From positions 1 through 23,666 of IMG/VR virus record IMGVR_UViG_3300031758_000576: a stretch of DNA of 23,666 nucleotides, one strand, 5' to 3'. A model generated the notes under the pieces. It did no database searches and was not told the origin of the DNA. It was given only the letters and a program-made list of their open reading frames with translations. Numbering within the stretch: the first letter of the stretch is position 1; each line of letters opens with the position of its first letter. The translations under genes were made by a program, and so were the position numbers. Origin of the DNA: a virus. Below are positions 9,201 to 16,727 of this stretch, one piece after another.

Positions 9201-11602
9201 CGAACCCTGTGAATGCGGACATAGATCTTGTCACTCCATTCCAACAATTTTCTGATGCGATACAAGAGTTTATACCTTTAACATCTACAAGTAGTGAACT
9301 CATAGCTTCAGAAACTTTAGATCCTGGTAGACGCGGATTCCTTGGAATCTTTGGCCGAAGAAATGCGGTAGTTGAAGACACCTTTAGAGACACAACTAGA
9401 ACCGTCCAGGTTACGGGTCAACAAGTAAACGAGCAGAGAGTTGGAGATTTTGTAACCAACTTTAGTTTCGAACCATATATGAGAGCAAGAGATGTTAACA
9501 TATATGTCTCGGGTCTGAGACCAAACACACAACATTATTTCTTCTTTGATGAAAGAGATGTTAATATACACGTGTCTCCAGGAAGCGCGGTTGATGGCGC
9601 AGACAATGTTACTCGCCTTGGTGCTAAAGGCGACGCAGTATTATCTGATGCAAACGGTGTATTAAGAGCAGTGTTCAGCTTACCTGAAGCAACGTTCTTC
9701 GTCGGTGATAGAAAGCTAGAGATCGCTGACGTGGATCAATACGCATCTATCGAAAGTGGTGGAACCTCTTACTCTGTTTTAACATATAGAGCATATAACT
9801 TCTCTGTAGAAAAAGCATCGTTCACTCTAACGACTAGAACACCAGAATCCTTTGTAACCGAAGTTGTTACAGAGAGAAACGTGACTCGTAGAGGAAGACC
9901 TACTGGAGGAAAGGATCCAATTGCCCAAACATTCTTTACCAAAAAAGGTATGGGTCTAGGATCAAACACGGTGTTCATATCAAAAGTAGATCTGTACTTT
10001 AAGAGAAAGAGCACTATCAACGGCGTCACCGTAGAACTTAGAGAAGTTGTAAATGGGTATCCATCATATACGGTTATACCTTTCTCAAAAGTACACCTTA
10101 CTCCTGCTCAAGTTTCGACATCAGACGACGCTTCGGTCACAACTACAGTTACTTTCCCAGCACCAATAAGATTAGATGTAGAAAAAGAATACGCGCTTGT
10201 CATAATGCCAGATGCATCGGATCCTGACTACCTAGTCTTTACTTCTAAGGTCGGCGGAACAAACCTAACACCTGGCGCAAACCTAGGTCTTCCTGTCGTT
10301 CAAGACTGGGGTGACGGTGTTCTATTCACTTCTACAAATGGAACTGCATGGAAATCGTATCAAGATGAAGACCTTAAGTTTAATCTATACCGCCACAACT
10401 TTAATGCTCCTGCCGGATCAGTTACTTTTATAAATGACAATAACGAGTTTATTACAACGCAAAACAACATTGGAAGATTCCAAGTAGGTGAGGTGGTCTA
10501 TAAGTTAGAGACCGCGGATGCGTCAACTTCAAATACTGTTAGTGTTGTAGCTGGCAATAATCAAATTACTGGAACTAACATGGACACCACGTACTCAAGC
10601 GGAGATTACATACTGCTTGATAACGGATCTACGAACAAGCAGATCTTTAGAGTACAGAGCTCAAACACCACTGTTGTTGTATCTGATAGGCCGGCTGCGT
10701 TTACAGATTCTATCGCCGCATACCCAATAACATTTGGAACTCTAACTCATTACGACTTCAGGTATCCAAATTTCATAATGCTTGAAAAATCAAGCGCAAC
10801 ATCCACTCGAAAGTTTGCCGCTGGAAATACTCTGTATGGGTTCGATAGCGGGACTGAGAGTACGGTCGTGTCTGTTGATAACGCAGAATATAGTTATATC
10901 CAGCCTATGATCATGAGAACTGATGATAGTGTAACTAGAACTGCTCTAAGTGGAACATTCGTAGATCCAAACAATACTTCAAATATATACACAAAGAACA
11001 TGCTGTTTAATGATAAGGTCACGTTTGGCGAAAACGGCATGGTAGTATTTAGTAAGTCAAACGATCCTGATAGAAACAAAGGATTGAAACTTACGGTATC
11101 AATGACGAATGGCGGTAATACAACATCGTCGCCGTTCATAGATGTTGAAACCGCAACGTTACTTGCTTATCAGTGGAAGATAAGTAACAGCGCGGCTAAT
11201 ACTTCTAAGTATGTTTCAAAAACCGTTCAGCTGGCCGAAAATCTCGACGCAGAAGATTTTAAACTCTACGTTACTGGTTATAGACCAAACGGAACTAATA
11301 TAAAAGCTTTTATTAAAGTTCAGTCTCCAACAGACCCCGCTGTTTTTGAAACTAACGATTGGATAGAATTAGAACTCGTAAGTGGTGTTAATACATTCTC
11401 GTCGTTAAGCAATACTTCAGACTTTAGAGAGTTTGAATTTGGAGTTTCAGACGCGAATAAAACACTAGGAGTGCTAACTTATACCAATTCGTTTGGAACG
11501 TTTGAAGGATATAGAAAGTTTGCTATTAAGATAGAGCTATATTCAGAAAATATATTTAAAGCACCAAGACTTCTTGATTACAGAGGGATATCACTAACAT
11601 GA
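6230..11602 (+). CDS. Giant virion structural protein, DUF4815 type
   Basis: 1790 residues, the largest gene here. The N-terminus (P-Y-F-D-D-F at 11-16, then F-A-V-Q-A-R-E-L-T-Q and Q-N-Q-I-E-Q-F-G at 31-53) is the signature of DUF4815 proteins, large virion proteins of marine T4-like phages. The middle is beta-rich. An alpha-helical stretch lies near 842-865 (N-I-E-E-K-L-D-A-L-K-Y-Y), followed by R-F-K-N-G-I-I-V-D-P-F-N-D. From about 1235 a repeated beta-sandwich-like part follows (K-V-D-L-Y-F-K-R-K). It follows gp8, where T4 has gp9 and gp10, and precedes the fibres, so a wedge-to-fibre connector is the likely role by inference; direct homology to gp9 or gp10 is not visible. Ribosome site GAGAGAAG precedes the ATG by a few bases. 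The stop overlaps the next start as ATGA. Confidence 0.82.
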   Translation: MPINTDLNVDPYFDDFRVEKQFYKVLFKPSFAVQARELTQMQTILQNQIEQFGDNIFKEGSIIKGCNFSELGDLNFVKLTDKPNFNVESYVGFSDTVTITGQTFTRDNTFELRGAVSGVTASVIAATRGFETRNPDLNTFYINYTTTSAGNKTFQTGELLNIWKISTVEVGTNINRTEQLVDSINVTSFSGALGNSFGLRSAPGVIFQKGHFLFAEEQLVIVSKYTNIPDNVSIGYLVEERLINSFQDSSLLDNANGSFNQNAPGADRLKLIPVLTALPTDVADGDTTFFTLSRYTNGNAVTLRDVSQYNALGEEMARRTYEESGDYIVRDFKTKIVRRDDGLKASVGTGLAYVKGYRIENLGEVLLNIDDIANTSFDERTNQAISYKYGGYLDLLDTATSGTITLGDFSTVTLKDETGSNAGTARVRNVTNDKIFLFDTRFVGSNTIRDVERIVGNTGYLTVANNSLIKETSSASMIFDTGMISVKSTSGHVIPVRTSRSLTGLSGTTVTISPASGEDFSLSNDDILFVDGTNVKIDVVSSTIVGADLVLTLASAPSSTATVYFNKRVVNVNPFTKINEDLYVKCTFANSDISTTAKYNLGFPDVYEVVSITDSANNDVTTSFRLRSNQKDNYYDHSYIEYIQGRPAPSDGDMTVHMKAFKLNDTSGSYFFTVDSYPVSFPRNKIPLYVSPSGASYNLRDSLDFRPHAEPLSPATYANAASLATAPTVSDSSTGVNVSPTFSASHQIITPALNQFGSLNYEFFFNRTDLVTVDSYGSISIVKGVEAEKSLPPSVVSDQIAIAEIYVPGNPALTPDEADSSSKPQYRVSTRLKGTKSYKMKDIQNIEEKLDALKYYVLLSSLEAETKNLNVTDENGLTRFKNGIIVDPFNDLNIANLEDTEYNAALDFTEKSLMPSVKTFPINMVYHSSSSATLFPSESNVKVATLQRNADVSIIAQPYATEFRNCVSNFYSYKGVGNLVPEFDTVYDTVTNPVNADIDLVTPFQQFSDAIQEFIPLTSTSSELIASETLDPGRRGFLGIFGRRNAVVEDTFRDTTRTVQVTGQQVNEQRVGDFVTNFSFEPYMRARDVNIYVSGLRPNTQHYFFFDERDVNIHVSPGSAVDGADNVTRLGAKGDAVLSDANGVLRAVFSLPEATFFVGDRKLEIADVDQYASIESGGTSYSVLTYRAYNFSVEKASFTLTTRTPESFVTEVVTERNVTRRGRPTGGKDPIAQTFFTKKGMGLGSNTVFISKVDLYFKRKSTINGVTVELREVVNGYPSYTVIPFSKVHLTPAQVSTSDDASVTTTVTFPAPIRLDVEKEYALVIMPDASDPDYLVFTSKVGGTNLTPGANLGLPVVQDWGDGVLFTSTNGTAWKSYQDEDLKFNLYRHNFNAPAGSVTFINDNNEFITTQNNIGRFQVGEVVYKLETADASTSNTVSVVAGNNQITGTNMDTTYSSGDYILLDNGSTNKQIFRVQSSNTTVVVSDRPAAFTDSIAAYPITFGTLTHYDFRYPNFIMLEKSSATSTRKFAAGNTLYGFDSGTESTVVSVDNAEYSYIQPMIMRTDDSVTRTALSGTFVDPNNTSNIYTKNMLFNDKVTFGENGMVVFSKSNDPDRNKGLKLTVSMTNGGNTTSSPFIDVETATLLAYQWKISNSAANTSKYVSKTVQLAENLDAEDFKLYVTGYRPNGTNIKAFIKVQSPTDPAVFETNDWIELELVSGVNTFSSLSNTSDFREFEFGVSDANKTLGVLTYTNSFGTFEGYRKFAIKIELYSENIFKAPRLLDYRGISLT

Positions 11603-11781
11603 ATCTTGTAAGAGACGAAAAAACTGGAGCTCTCCTAAACAACGATGTTACATCTCTTAATAAATATAAATTAGAAAGAGATAGAATTCGAAAAATGGAC
11701 TTACTTTCAAAAGAAGTTAAAGAGATAAGAAAAATTTTGAGTTCAGTTTGCGAAAGACTCGATAAGATAGAAAGCGTGTAA
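11599..11781 (+). CDS. Small coiled-coil protein between structural genes
   Basis: 60 residues, starting in a four-base ATGA overlap with the DUF4815 gene, with AGAGGGAT 12-18 bases upstream as a ribosome site. The N-terminal third reads R-D-E-K-T-G-A-L-L-N-N-D, a beta-hairpin-like segment. Residues about 25-58 are strongly charged with hydrophobic residues every three or four positions (L, I, L, V, I, I, L, V, L, I), which suggests a parallel coiled coil. No signal peptide or membrane segment. Function is not recognised. Tight coupling between two virion genes suggests a small structural or assembly factor. The length, coupling and amino-acid composition make it a believable real gene. Confidence 0.75.
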   Translation: MNLVRDEKTGALLNNDVTSLNKYKLERDRIRKMDLLSKEVKEIRKILSSVCERLDKIESV

Positions 11782-11784
11782 GAC

Positions 11785-12966
11785 ATGGCAAAACCAGGTT
11801 TAAGTAATATAGTAACTACGCAAACTTTTCAAACGTGGTTGGATACAACCAACGATATGGTTGACATAATGAAAGCAGACGCCATGACAGCGTCTGCTCT
11901 AGGCGATACCGCATCAGGAAACTCAACGCTAATAGGAAGTTTTACCGCTAACAATATAATAGCATTCGACTTGCTGAGAGTTGATTCCATATCTCCAAAA
12001 TTAGGATCTTCCACTGTAGGTTTTAATAATCCAATTTCCGTCACATCTTCAACGCAGACCGCCGCAACTGTAATCAGTACAAACGGTGCCAGAATAAACT
12101 ACTCTTCTGGTTCTTCAACGTGGAGAACTGGATTTGAAGATACAACTACGAATAATTTTATTATTGATAACGGTGCTGGTACTACAAAACTATCTTTAAC
12201 TCCAACTGGAAATCTTACAATCGCAGGAACCTTTAATGCGGTTGGCGGTATAGTTGCGGGAGCAGGAGGCCTAGTTGGAAATCTAACTGGCAACGTAACT
12301 GGAAACGTAACCGGTAATTTAACTGGCAACGTAACTGGAACTGTTAGCTCGCTAAGTAATCATACGACCGATAACTTGACTGAAGGAACAAACAGTTTAT
12401 ACTTCACAAACGCGCGCGCAAGAAATGCTATAAGCGCTAGTGGTATTCTATCTTATGATTCATCGACTGGCGTTATGACTCTAACGAATTCTACCGTGCG
12501 AGGGCTGCTGAGCGCAGGAACTGGCGTAACGTATGATAACACAACTGGAATCATATCCATAGGTCAGGCCGTAGCTACAACGAGCAACGTTACCTTTGCA
12601 AACCTAACCACGACAGGTACTATTACATCTACTGGTGCTATATCTTCAAACGGCGACGTTACTGCATTTGCGTCTTCTTCTGATATACGTAAGAAAGAAA
12701 ACATAAACAGAATTGACAACGCATTAGAAAGAGTACTAAGCGTAGGCGGTTACACGTATAATTTTATTGGCGACGATAGACGCATAACCGGTGTCATAGC
12801 CCAAGAGATCGAAACAATATTGCCTGAGGCGGTATATGAGATAGACGATCCAAAATTTGGTTCAAAAACAAAAGCAGTACGTTATGGAAACATAGTTGGT
12901 CTTCTAATAGAAGCAATAAAAGAACTTAAGAGTGAACTCGACAGTATAAAGGAAAGTTCCAAATGA
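11785..12966 (+). CDS. Tail fibre with self-cleaving S74 chaperone
   Basis: 393 residues. The N-terminus (Q-T-F-Q-T-W-L-D-T-T-N at 13-23) is probably the virion attachment part. Residues 165-188 are tandem G-N-[LV]-T tetrapeptides, and 196-215 carry D-N-L-T-E-G-T-N and L-Y-F-T-N-A-R-A-R, both common in phage fibre shafts. The C-terminal ~100 residues are a Peptidase_S74 intramolecular chaperone: S-D-I-R-K-K begins at Ser299, with Lys304 at the +5 position expected for the Ser-Lys cleavage dyad, followed by V-I-A-Q-E-I-E and a terminal helix. Established for the family: the domain helps trimerise the fibre and then cuts itself off before the Ser. Mature protein would be about 298 residues. The start is three bases after the previous stop, with a weak ribosome site. 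Confidence 0.87.
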   Translation: MAKPGLSNIVTTQTFQTWLDTTNDMVDIMKADAMTASALGDTASGNSTLIGSFTANNIIAFDLLRVDSISPKLGSSTVGFNNPISVTSSTQTAATVISTNGARINYSSGSSTWRTGFEDTTTNNFIIDNGAGTTKLSLTPTGNLTIAGTFNAVGGIVAGAGGLVGNLTGNVTGNVTGNLTGNVTGTVSSLSNHTTDNLTEGTNSLYFTNARARNAISASGILSYDSSTGVMTLTNSTVRGLLSAGTGVTYDNTTGIISIGQAVATTSNVTFANLTTTGTITSTGAISSNGDVTAFASSSDIRKKENINRIDNALERVLSVGGYTYNFIGDDRRITGVIAQEIETILPEAVYEIDDPKFGSKTKAVRYGNIVGLLIEAIKELKSELDSIKESSK

Positions 12967-13144
12967 TGATTACTGCTGCGATCTATTAGTACAATATGAC
13001 AATTAGTTGGCTGAGTAAAAATAAAAAAGTGCATGATCGTAAATTTATGAAAAAAGTGTCTAAGAATCGGGTGTATCTTATAATTCATCAAGCTTTTCGT
13101 AATAGGGCTTAAAATTATAACTCTTAAACCATCCTGCATCTTTT

Positions 13145-13152
13145 TATAAATA
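13145..13152 (+). promoter_or_regulatory. T4-type late promoter before the fibre operon
   Basis: Exact TATAAATA in a 210-base gene-poor gap (12967-13176), 24 bases before the ATG of the beta-helix fibre and followed by an AAGAGG ribosome site at 13161-13166. It is the only late-type octamer before the next one at 22293, so it probably drives the coupled genes from 13177 to 22266. The rest of the gap is AT-rich, with no convincing terminator hairpin or gene. Confidence 0.8.
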
Positions 13153-13176
13153 GAAAGAAAAAGAGGTTAAACGAAT

Positions 13177-16100
13177 ATGACAAAAATTTCAGATCTTGAT
13201 GGGATTTCAGGCGATAAGACGAAATCAAGAGATCTCTTTGTCGTTGTTAACTTGGATCAAGGTGATGATGGCACAAAGAACATCACCCGCGCAGAACTCA
13301 TAAATTCTTTAGAAGAAGAAGTATTTGATAATATCAAGATAGAAGGCGGTTATATTAGAGATATTCCTATAACCGATCCAAACATAACGGTTACCGAAAC
13401 TCTATCTGGCGATATAGCTCCTACTGATTATTTCTACTTAAAGGACATATCTTCAGGAACTACTGTTGCGTTTTCTTACTCGCAGCTATACAACGAGATC
13501 GCAAAGTCTTCAAAGAAGGCTAGAAAGATATATGTAAGCGTTGAAGGTGATGACGATAACATAGGTAGTTATCTAGCTCCGGTAGCAACTCTTGAAAGAG
13601 CCGTTCGTATTGCTCAGGAAGCTTCCGAAGAAGTTGCACCAGGTTTATTAGGAAGACGAATAGTCAACATCACGGTTCATCCAGGAACGTATTATACAAA
13701 CGGTGAGTTAGCGTTACCGGACTTCTGTTCAATAGTTTCATCGACTGGCCAGTACACTACAAATATTGTAATGAACCCTGGATACGAGTCAAAGAATTGC
13801 ATTCTCTTAGGATCTGGGTGCTATGCGCAAGGATTTTCTTTCTTTAATCTTAAAGTAGATAACTTTGATTATCCTAGTTCTGGTTTTGCGTATGCGTTTA
13901 GACCTGGCGCAAGAATTACTAGATCACCTTACGTTAGAGACTCAAGCCAGATCTCAAACTACTTTGAAAGAGAGATACCACCTCTCTTAAATCCGTTTAA
14001 CAGCCGAGGAACGATTGAAGACCTCGGATTCGAACTTACAGTTTCAAACGTTTCATCGAATACTGATTTCCAAGTTGGAGACTCGATAGAAACTAGCGAT
14101 GGCGTAACTGGATTTATTTCAAGAGTTGAAGAGATTGGAACTGGAACTATATATGTTAGAAATAATAATGTAGATTTCACGGCCAATACAACAATCACGA
14201 CATCGTCGGGCGGCACCGCAACAATAACTGTCGTTGGAGAAGAAGACTTTCCAAACAAGAACGTAGGTCGTGGAGGTGGGACGATACTCGCCGACCGAGC
14301 AGTTGTTGACCCAGATTCTATATTTCCATATATACTATGCTTTGGCGCTACTCCTCGTACTCAGAACGGTCTAGGATACGTTGCAAAGAACGGCGCTGGC
14401 ATTAATGGTATCTCTTCTCTATCTATATTTTCTAGATGCGCGTTCTATGCGTTAGACGGTGGACAGATAACACTTAACAACTCCGGAACTCAGTTCGGCG
14501 ACATCTCTATGAGAGCAAAGGGAACCACTCCTGTGTTCAATCCTAGAGAGACATCAGTAACTAGAGTTGCGAACGTAGAGCTAGCCGATACAATTATAAA
14601 CTCATCAAACACCGTGATAGACGACCTATGGGAGTATTTAACGGACACTCTAGGATTCCAGGGGTACGACTCCGAAAAATGTAAGAGAGACACCAGATAC
14701 ATTCTAGAGGGTGTAGGGAACGATCTCGTACTAGGAACAAACTATTGGGCGGTTGTAAATGGAATTTCTTATAGAAGAGCAAGTTCTAGCATTGTAATTA
14801 GCAGCCAGCTCACAGAAACATCTGGAGCAATATCTTTTCTAAAATCTTCGGTTCAGAACCTTCTCGAGGATGCAACTAGCGTTTCTAGAACAAACGCTGC
14901 TTTTGATGAAATTATAGATATCCTGACGAATGGAACCGGAAACGCGAATGCTCTTACATTCACGAATACCGGAGTCACAAACCACGCAATAGCCAGAGAT
15001 CTGTTGGTAGCTAATAAAACTAAAATACAAAACGATCTGATTACTTGGATAAACACAAATTATCCTTCTCTTGTGTATAACCAAACGACTTGCAGAAGAG
15101 ACACCGGGTACGTAATAGACGCGTTAACACACGATTTAAACTATAACACAAACACTGCTACTATACTCAATGCTGAGGCTTATTTTGTTGGTACATCAAG
15201 CCAACTTCCTTTAAACCAAAGAGAACCAACCGCCGCGGCATGGAACAGACTTGGTGAGATATGCTCATCAATAATGTTGGGTACGTATACAGGACAGAGC
15301 ACGGCCCCAGGTATTGCTTCTCAGAACGAAGCAAACAGATGTATAGAACTAGCTAATATCTTAAGAAATGTTATAAAGTATAACTCTCTTACTTATTTAC
15401 CAGCTGCTGAGGAACCGGATCTGTCTTGGGTAAATAATACTTTCTCCAACAGCCGAGAAATAATAAACGATAATATCACAAATCTGCAGAAAACCACGAT
15501 CGCATATGTAAATTCTGAGTATGACTTTATCGATGAAAATCTTACAAGAAGAGACGCTCTGAACTTCTTACGTTCCATCACTAATGACTTTAGAGAAGGA
15601 ACACAAACAGGTACTCGCATCTTTACAGCTGGGCTCTTTAATTATAGAGGAAGACATGTTTTCTCTGTATTTAATCCAACTACCATTGGATTGAACTACA
15701 TTGGAAGTGTGGCCGGGCCAAATACAACGAATTTACCGGCCGGATCTACAGTCGAGATTAATGACGCATATATCGTATATTCTAGCATAGCAAATATATA
15801 CGATGGAACCATTTACTATTGGAACGGTTCTGCTTGGACTTCTGATGGTGCAAATGATATATCTCTCTTAAACGCTTTCACAAATTCGTGGGATCGTATG
15901 AGAGATACTATTAAGAGCCAGTTCTCTCTAACTGCTGGCGAAGAAGCGATGCTTGACGGTCTTATCGATGATGTTCTAATAGCAAGTGTAAGAAATCCTC
16001 TTATCATTAACTTTGGAAGCTTAGTAGAAAGTCTATCTCACCAGTTTAACCTTGCTAGCGCTGGTGTTAACGTAAACGCGCTTCCTCTAAACTTTAGAAG

Positions 16101-16308
16101 ACTAGGACAGCCGATATCTGCTGCTGCGTCCGTTCTCCAAGAAGACGGAGGACGAGTAAGATGGTCCGGCGCGGACGAGTTGAACAACCAGTATTTTGCA
16201 AGAGGTCTTAGAATCAACGGTAGAACCGGAAGAATCGAAGGTCGCCCATTTACATCTTCAGTTAGGAAATTAGCTCGCAGAGCCGCAAATAGTAGGACAT
16301 CAACATGA
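13177..16308 (+). CDS. Large tail fibre, beta-helix type
   Basis: 1043 residues. The N-terminus (I-S-D-L-D-G-I at 4-10) resembles fibre attachment segments. Residues 118-145 contain I-Y-V-S-V-E-G-D-D-D-N and P-V-A-T-L-E-R-A-V, the entry motif of pectate-lyase-like right-handed beta-helices. The helix continues to about 480, interrupted near 288-355 by a small beta insertion. A second region holds three related segments: C-K-R-D-T at 502, C-R-R-D-T at 639 and T-R-R-D-A at 790, each followed by hydrophobic residues and D-L or D-F. The C-terminus is basic (R-K-L-A-R-R-A). A host-recognition or long tail-fibre role is inferred from fold and location; no enzymatic active site is evident. It has its own late promoter and a good ribosome site. 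The stop overlaps the next gene as ATGA. Confidence 0.8.
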   Translation: MTKISDLDGISGDKTKSRDLFVVVNLDQGDDGTKNITRAELINSLEEEVFDNIKIEGGYIRDIPITDPNITVTETLSGDIAPTDYFYLKDISSGTTVAFSYSQLYNEIAKSSKKARKIYVSVEGDDDNIGSYLAPVATLERAVRIAQEASEEVAPGLLGRRIVNITVHPGTYYTNGELALPDFCSIVSSTGQYTTNIVMNPGYESKNCILLGSGCYAQGFSFFNLKVDNFDYPSSGFAYAFRPGARITRSPYVRDSSQISNYFEREIPPLLNPFNSRGTIEDLGFELTVSNVSSNTDFQVGDSIETSDGVTGFISRVEEIGTGTIYVRNNNVDFTANTTITTSSGGTATITVVGEEDFPNKNVGRGGGTILADRAVVDPDSIFPYILCFGATPRTQNGLGYVAKNGAGINGISSLSIFSRCAFYALDGGQITLNNSGTQFGDISMRAKGTTPVFNPRETSVTRVANVELADTIINSSNTVIDDLWEYLTDTLGFQGYDSEKCKRDTRYILEGVGNDLVLGTNYWAVVNGISYRRASSSIVISSQLTETSGAISFLKSSVQNLLEDATSVSRTNAAFDEIIDILTNGTGNANALTFTNTGVTNHAIARDLLVANKTKIQNDLITWINTNYPSLVYNQTTCRRDTGYVIDALTHDLNYNTNTATILNAEAYFVGTSSQLPLNQREPTAAAWNRLGEICSSIMLGTYTGQSTAPGIASQNEANRCIELANILRNVIKYNSLTYLPAAEEPDLSWVNNTFSNSREIINDNITNLQKTTIAYVNSEYDFIDENLTRRDALNFLRSITNDFREGTQTGTRIFTAGLFNYRGRHVFSVFNPTTIGLNYIGSVAGPNTTNLPAGSTVEINDAYIVYSSIANIYDGTIYYWNGSAWTSDGANDISLLNAFTNSWDRMRDTIKSQFSLTAGEEAMLDGLIDDVLIASVRNPLIINFGSLVESLSHQFNLASAGVNVNALPLNFRRLGQPISAAASVLQEDGGRVRWSGADELNNQYFARGLRINGRTGRIEGRPFTSSVRKLARRAANSRTST

Positions 16309-16727
16309 CAACTATCATATCAACAAGTCAAGCGCCTGACGCAAAACCAATAGGTCTTAGTGTTGCGTTGACAACGAACTGGCAACCAATTATAGAAGTT
16401 CCTAGTTATGAAATACCAGAACTTGTCTTTGGAGGCAGCACGGTAGTAGTTCCAGGTGTTGCCGAGATCATAACTCCACTTCTTATTGCAAACAGAGACA
16501 TACAGACTGTAGACGTAAGTGTAAGGATATATCGCGCAAGTTCAAACACTACGTTCTGGCTAGCGAATGAAATTCCGGTGCCTAAATTCGATGTCATTGC
16601 GTATCCTATGAATGGTCAGTTCATATATACTGGCGATATACTCGAAGTAAAAGCCACGACCAACAATACAGTCGATGTGACTATATCATATACGTTGGGT
16701 CAGGCGGAGGAAGACGATGTCTCTTAA
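16305..16727 (+). CDS. Small beta-rich virion-associated protein
   Basis: 140 residues, starting in a four-base overlap with the beta-helix fibre and ending 11 bases into the next gene. The sequence alternates hydrophobic and polar residues, with no long helix, Cys or membrane segment. It looks like a small beta-sandwich, with landmarks P-I-G-L-S-V, G-G-S-T-V-V-V-P-G and N-G-Q-F-I-Y-T-G-D. It ends in Y-T-L-G-Q-A-E-E-D-D-V. It is locked by overlaps between two fibre genes, so it is likely made with them as a fibre accessory, adaptor or assembly helper. I do not recognise a named family. Confidence 0.75.
   Translation: MTTIISTSQAPDAKPIGLSVALTTNWQPIIEVPSYEIPELVFGGSTVVVPGVAEIITPLLIANRDIQTVDVSVRIYRASSNTTFWLANEIPVPKFDVIAYPMNGQFIYTGDILEVKATTNNTVDVTISYTLGQAEEDDVS

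Noticed and set aside
10425-10435. Near-consensus late promoter TATAAATG inside the DUF4815 gene
   Set aside because: It differs in the last position, lies deep in a coding region and precedes no gene start.
12996-13112. A 38-codon basic ORF in the gap before the beta-helix fibre
   Set aside because: No ribosome site precedes it, it lies upstream of the late promoter at 13145, and no motif is recognised. It is possible but unsupported.
12882-13139. Minus-strand 85-residue ORF covering much of the same gap
   Set aside because: It runs into the S74 fibre gene on the opposite strand, has no promoter or ribosome site, and every supported gene here is on the + strand.
13050-13140. Possible terminator hairpin before the fibre operon
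   Set aside because: The inverted matches around GGCTTAAA and TTAAACC are short with mismatches, and no U-tract follows at the right place.
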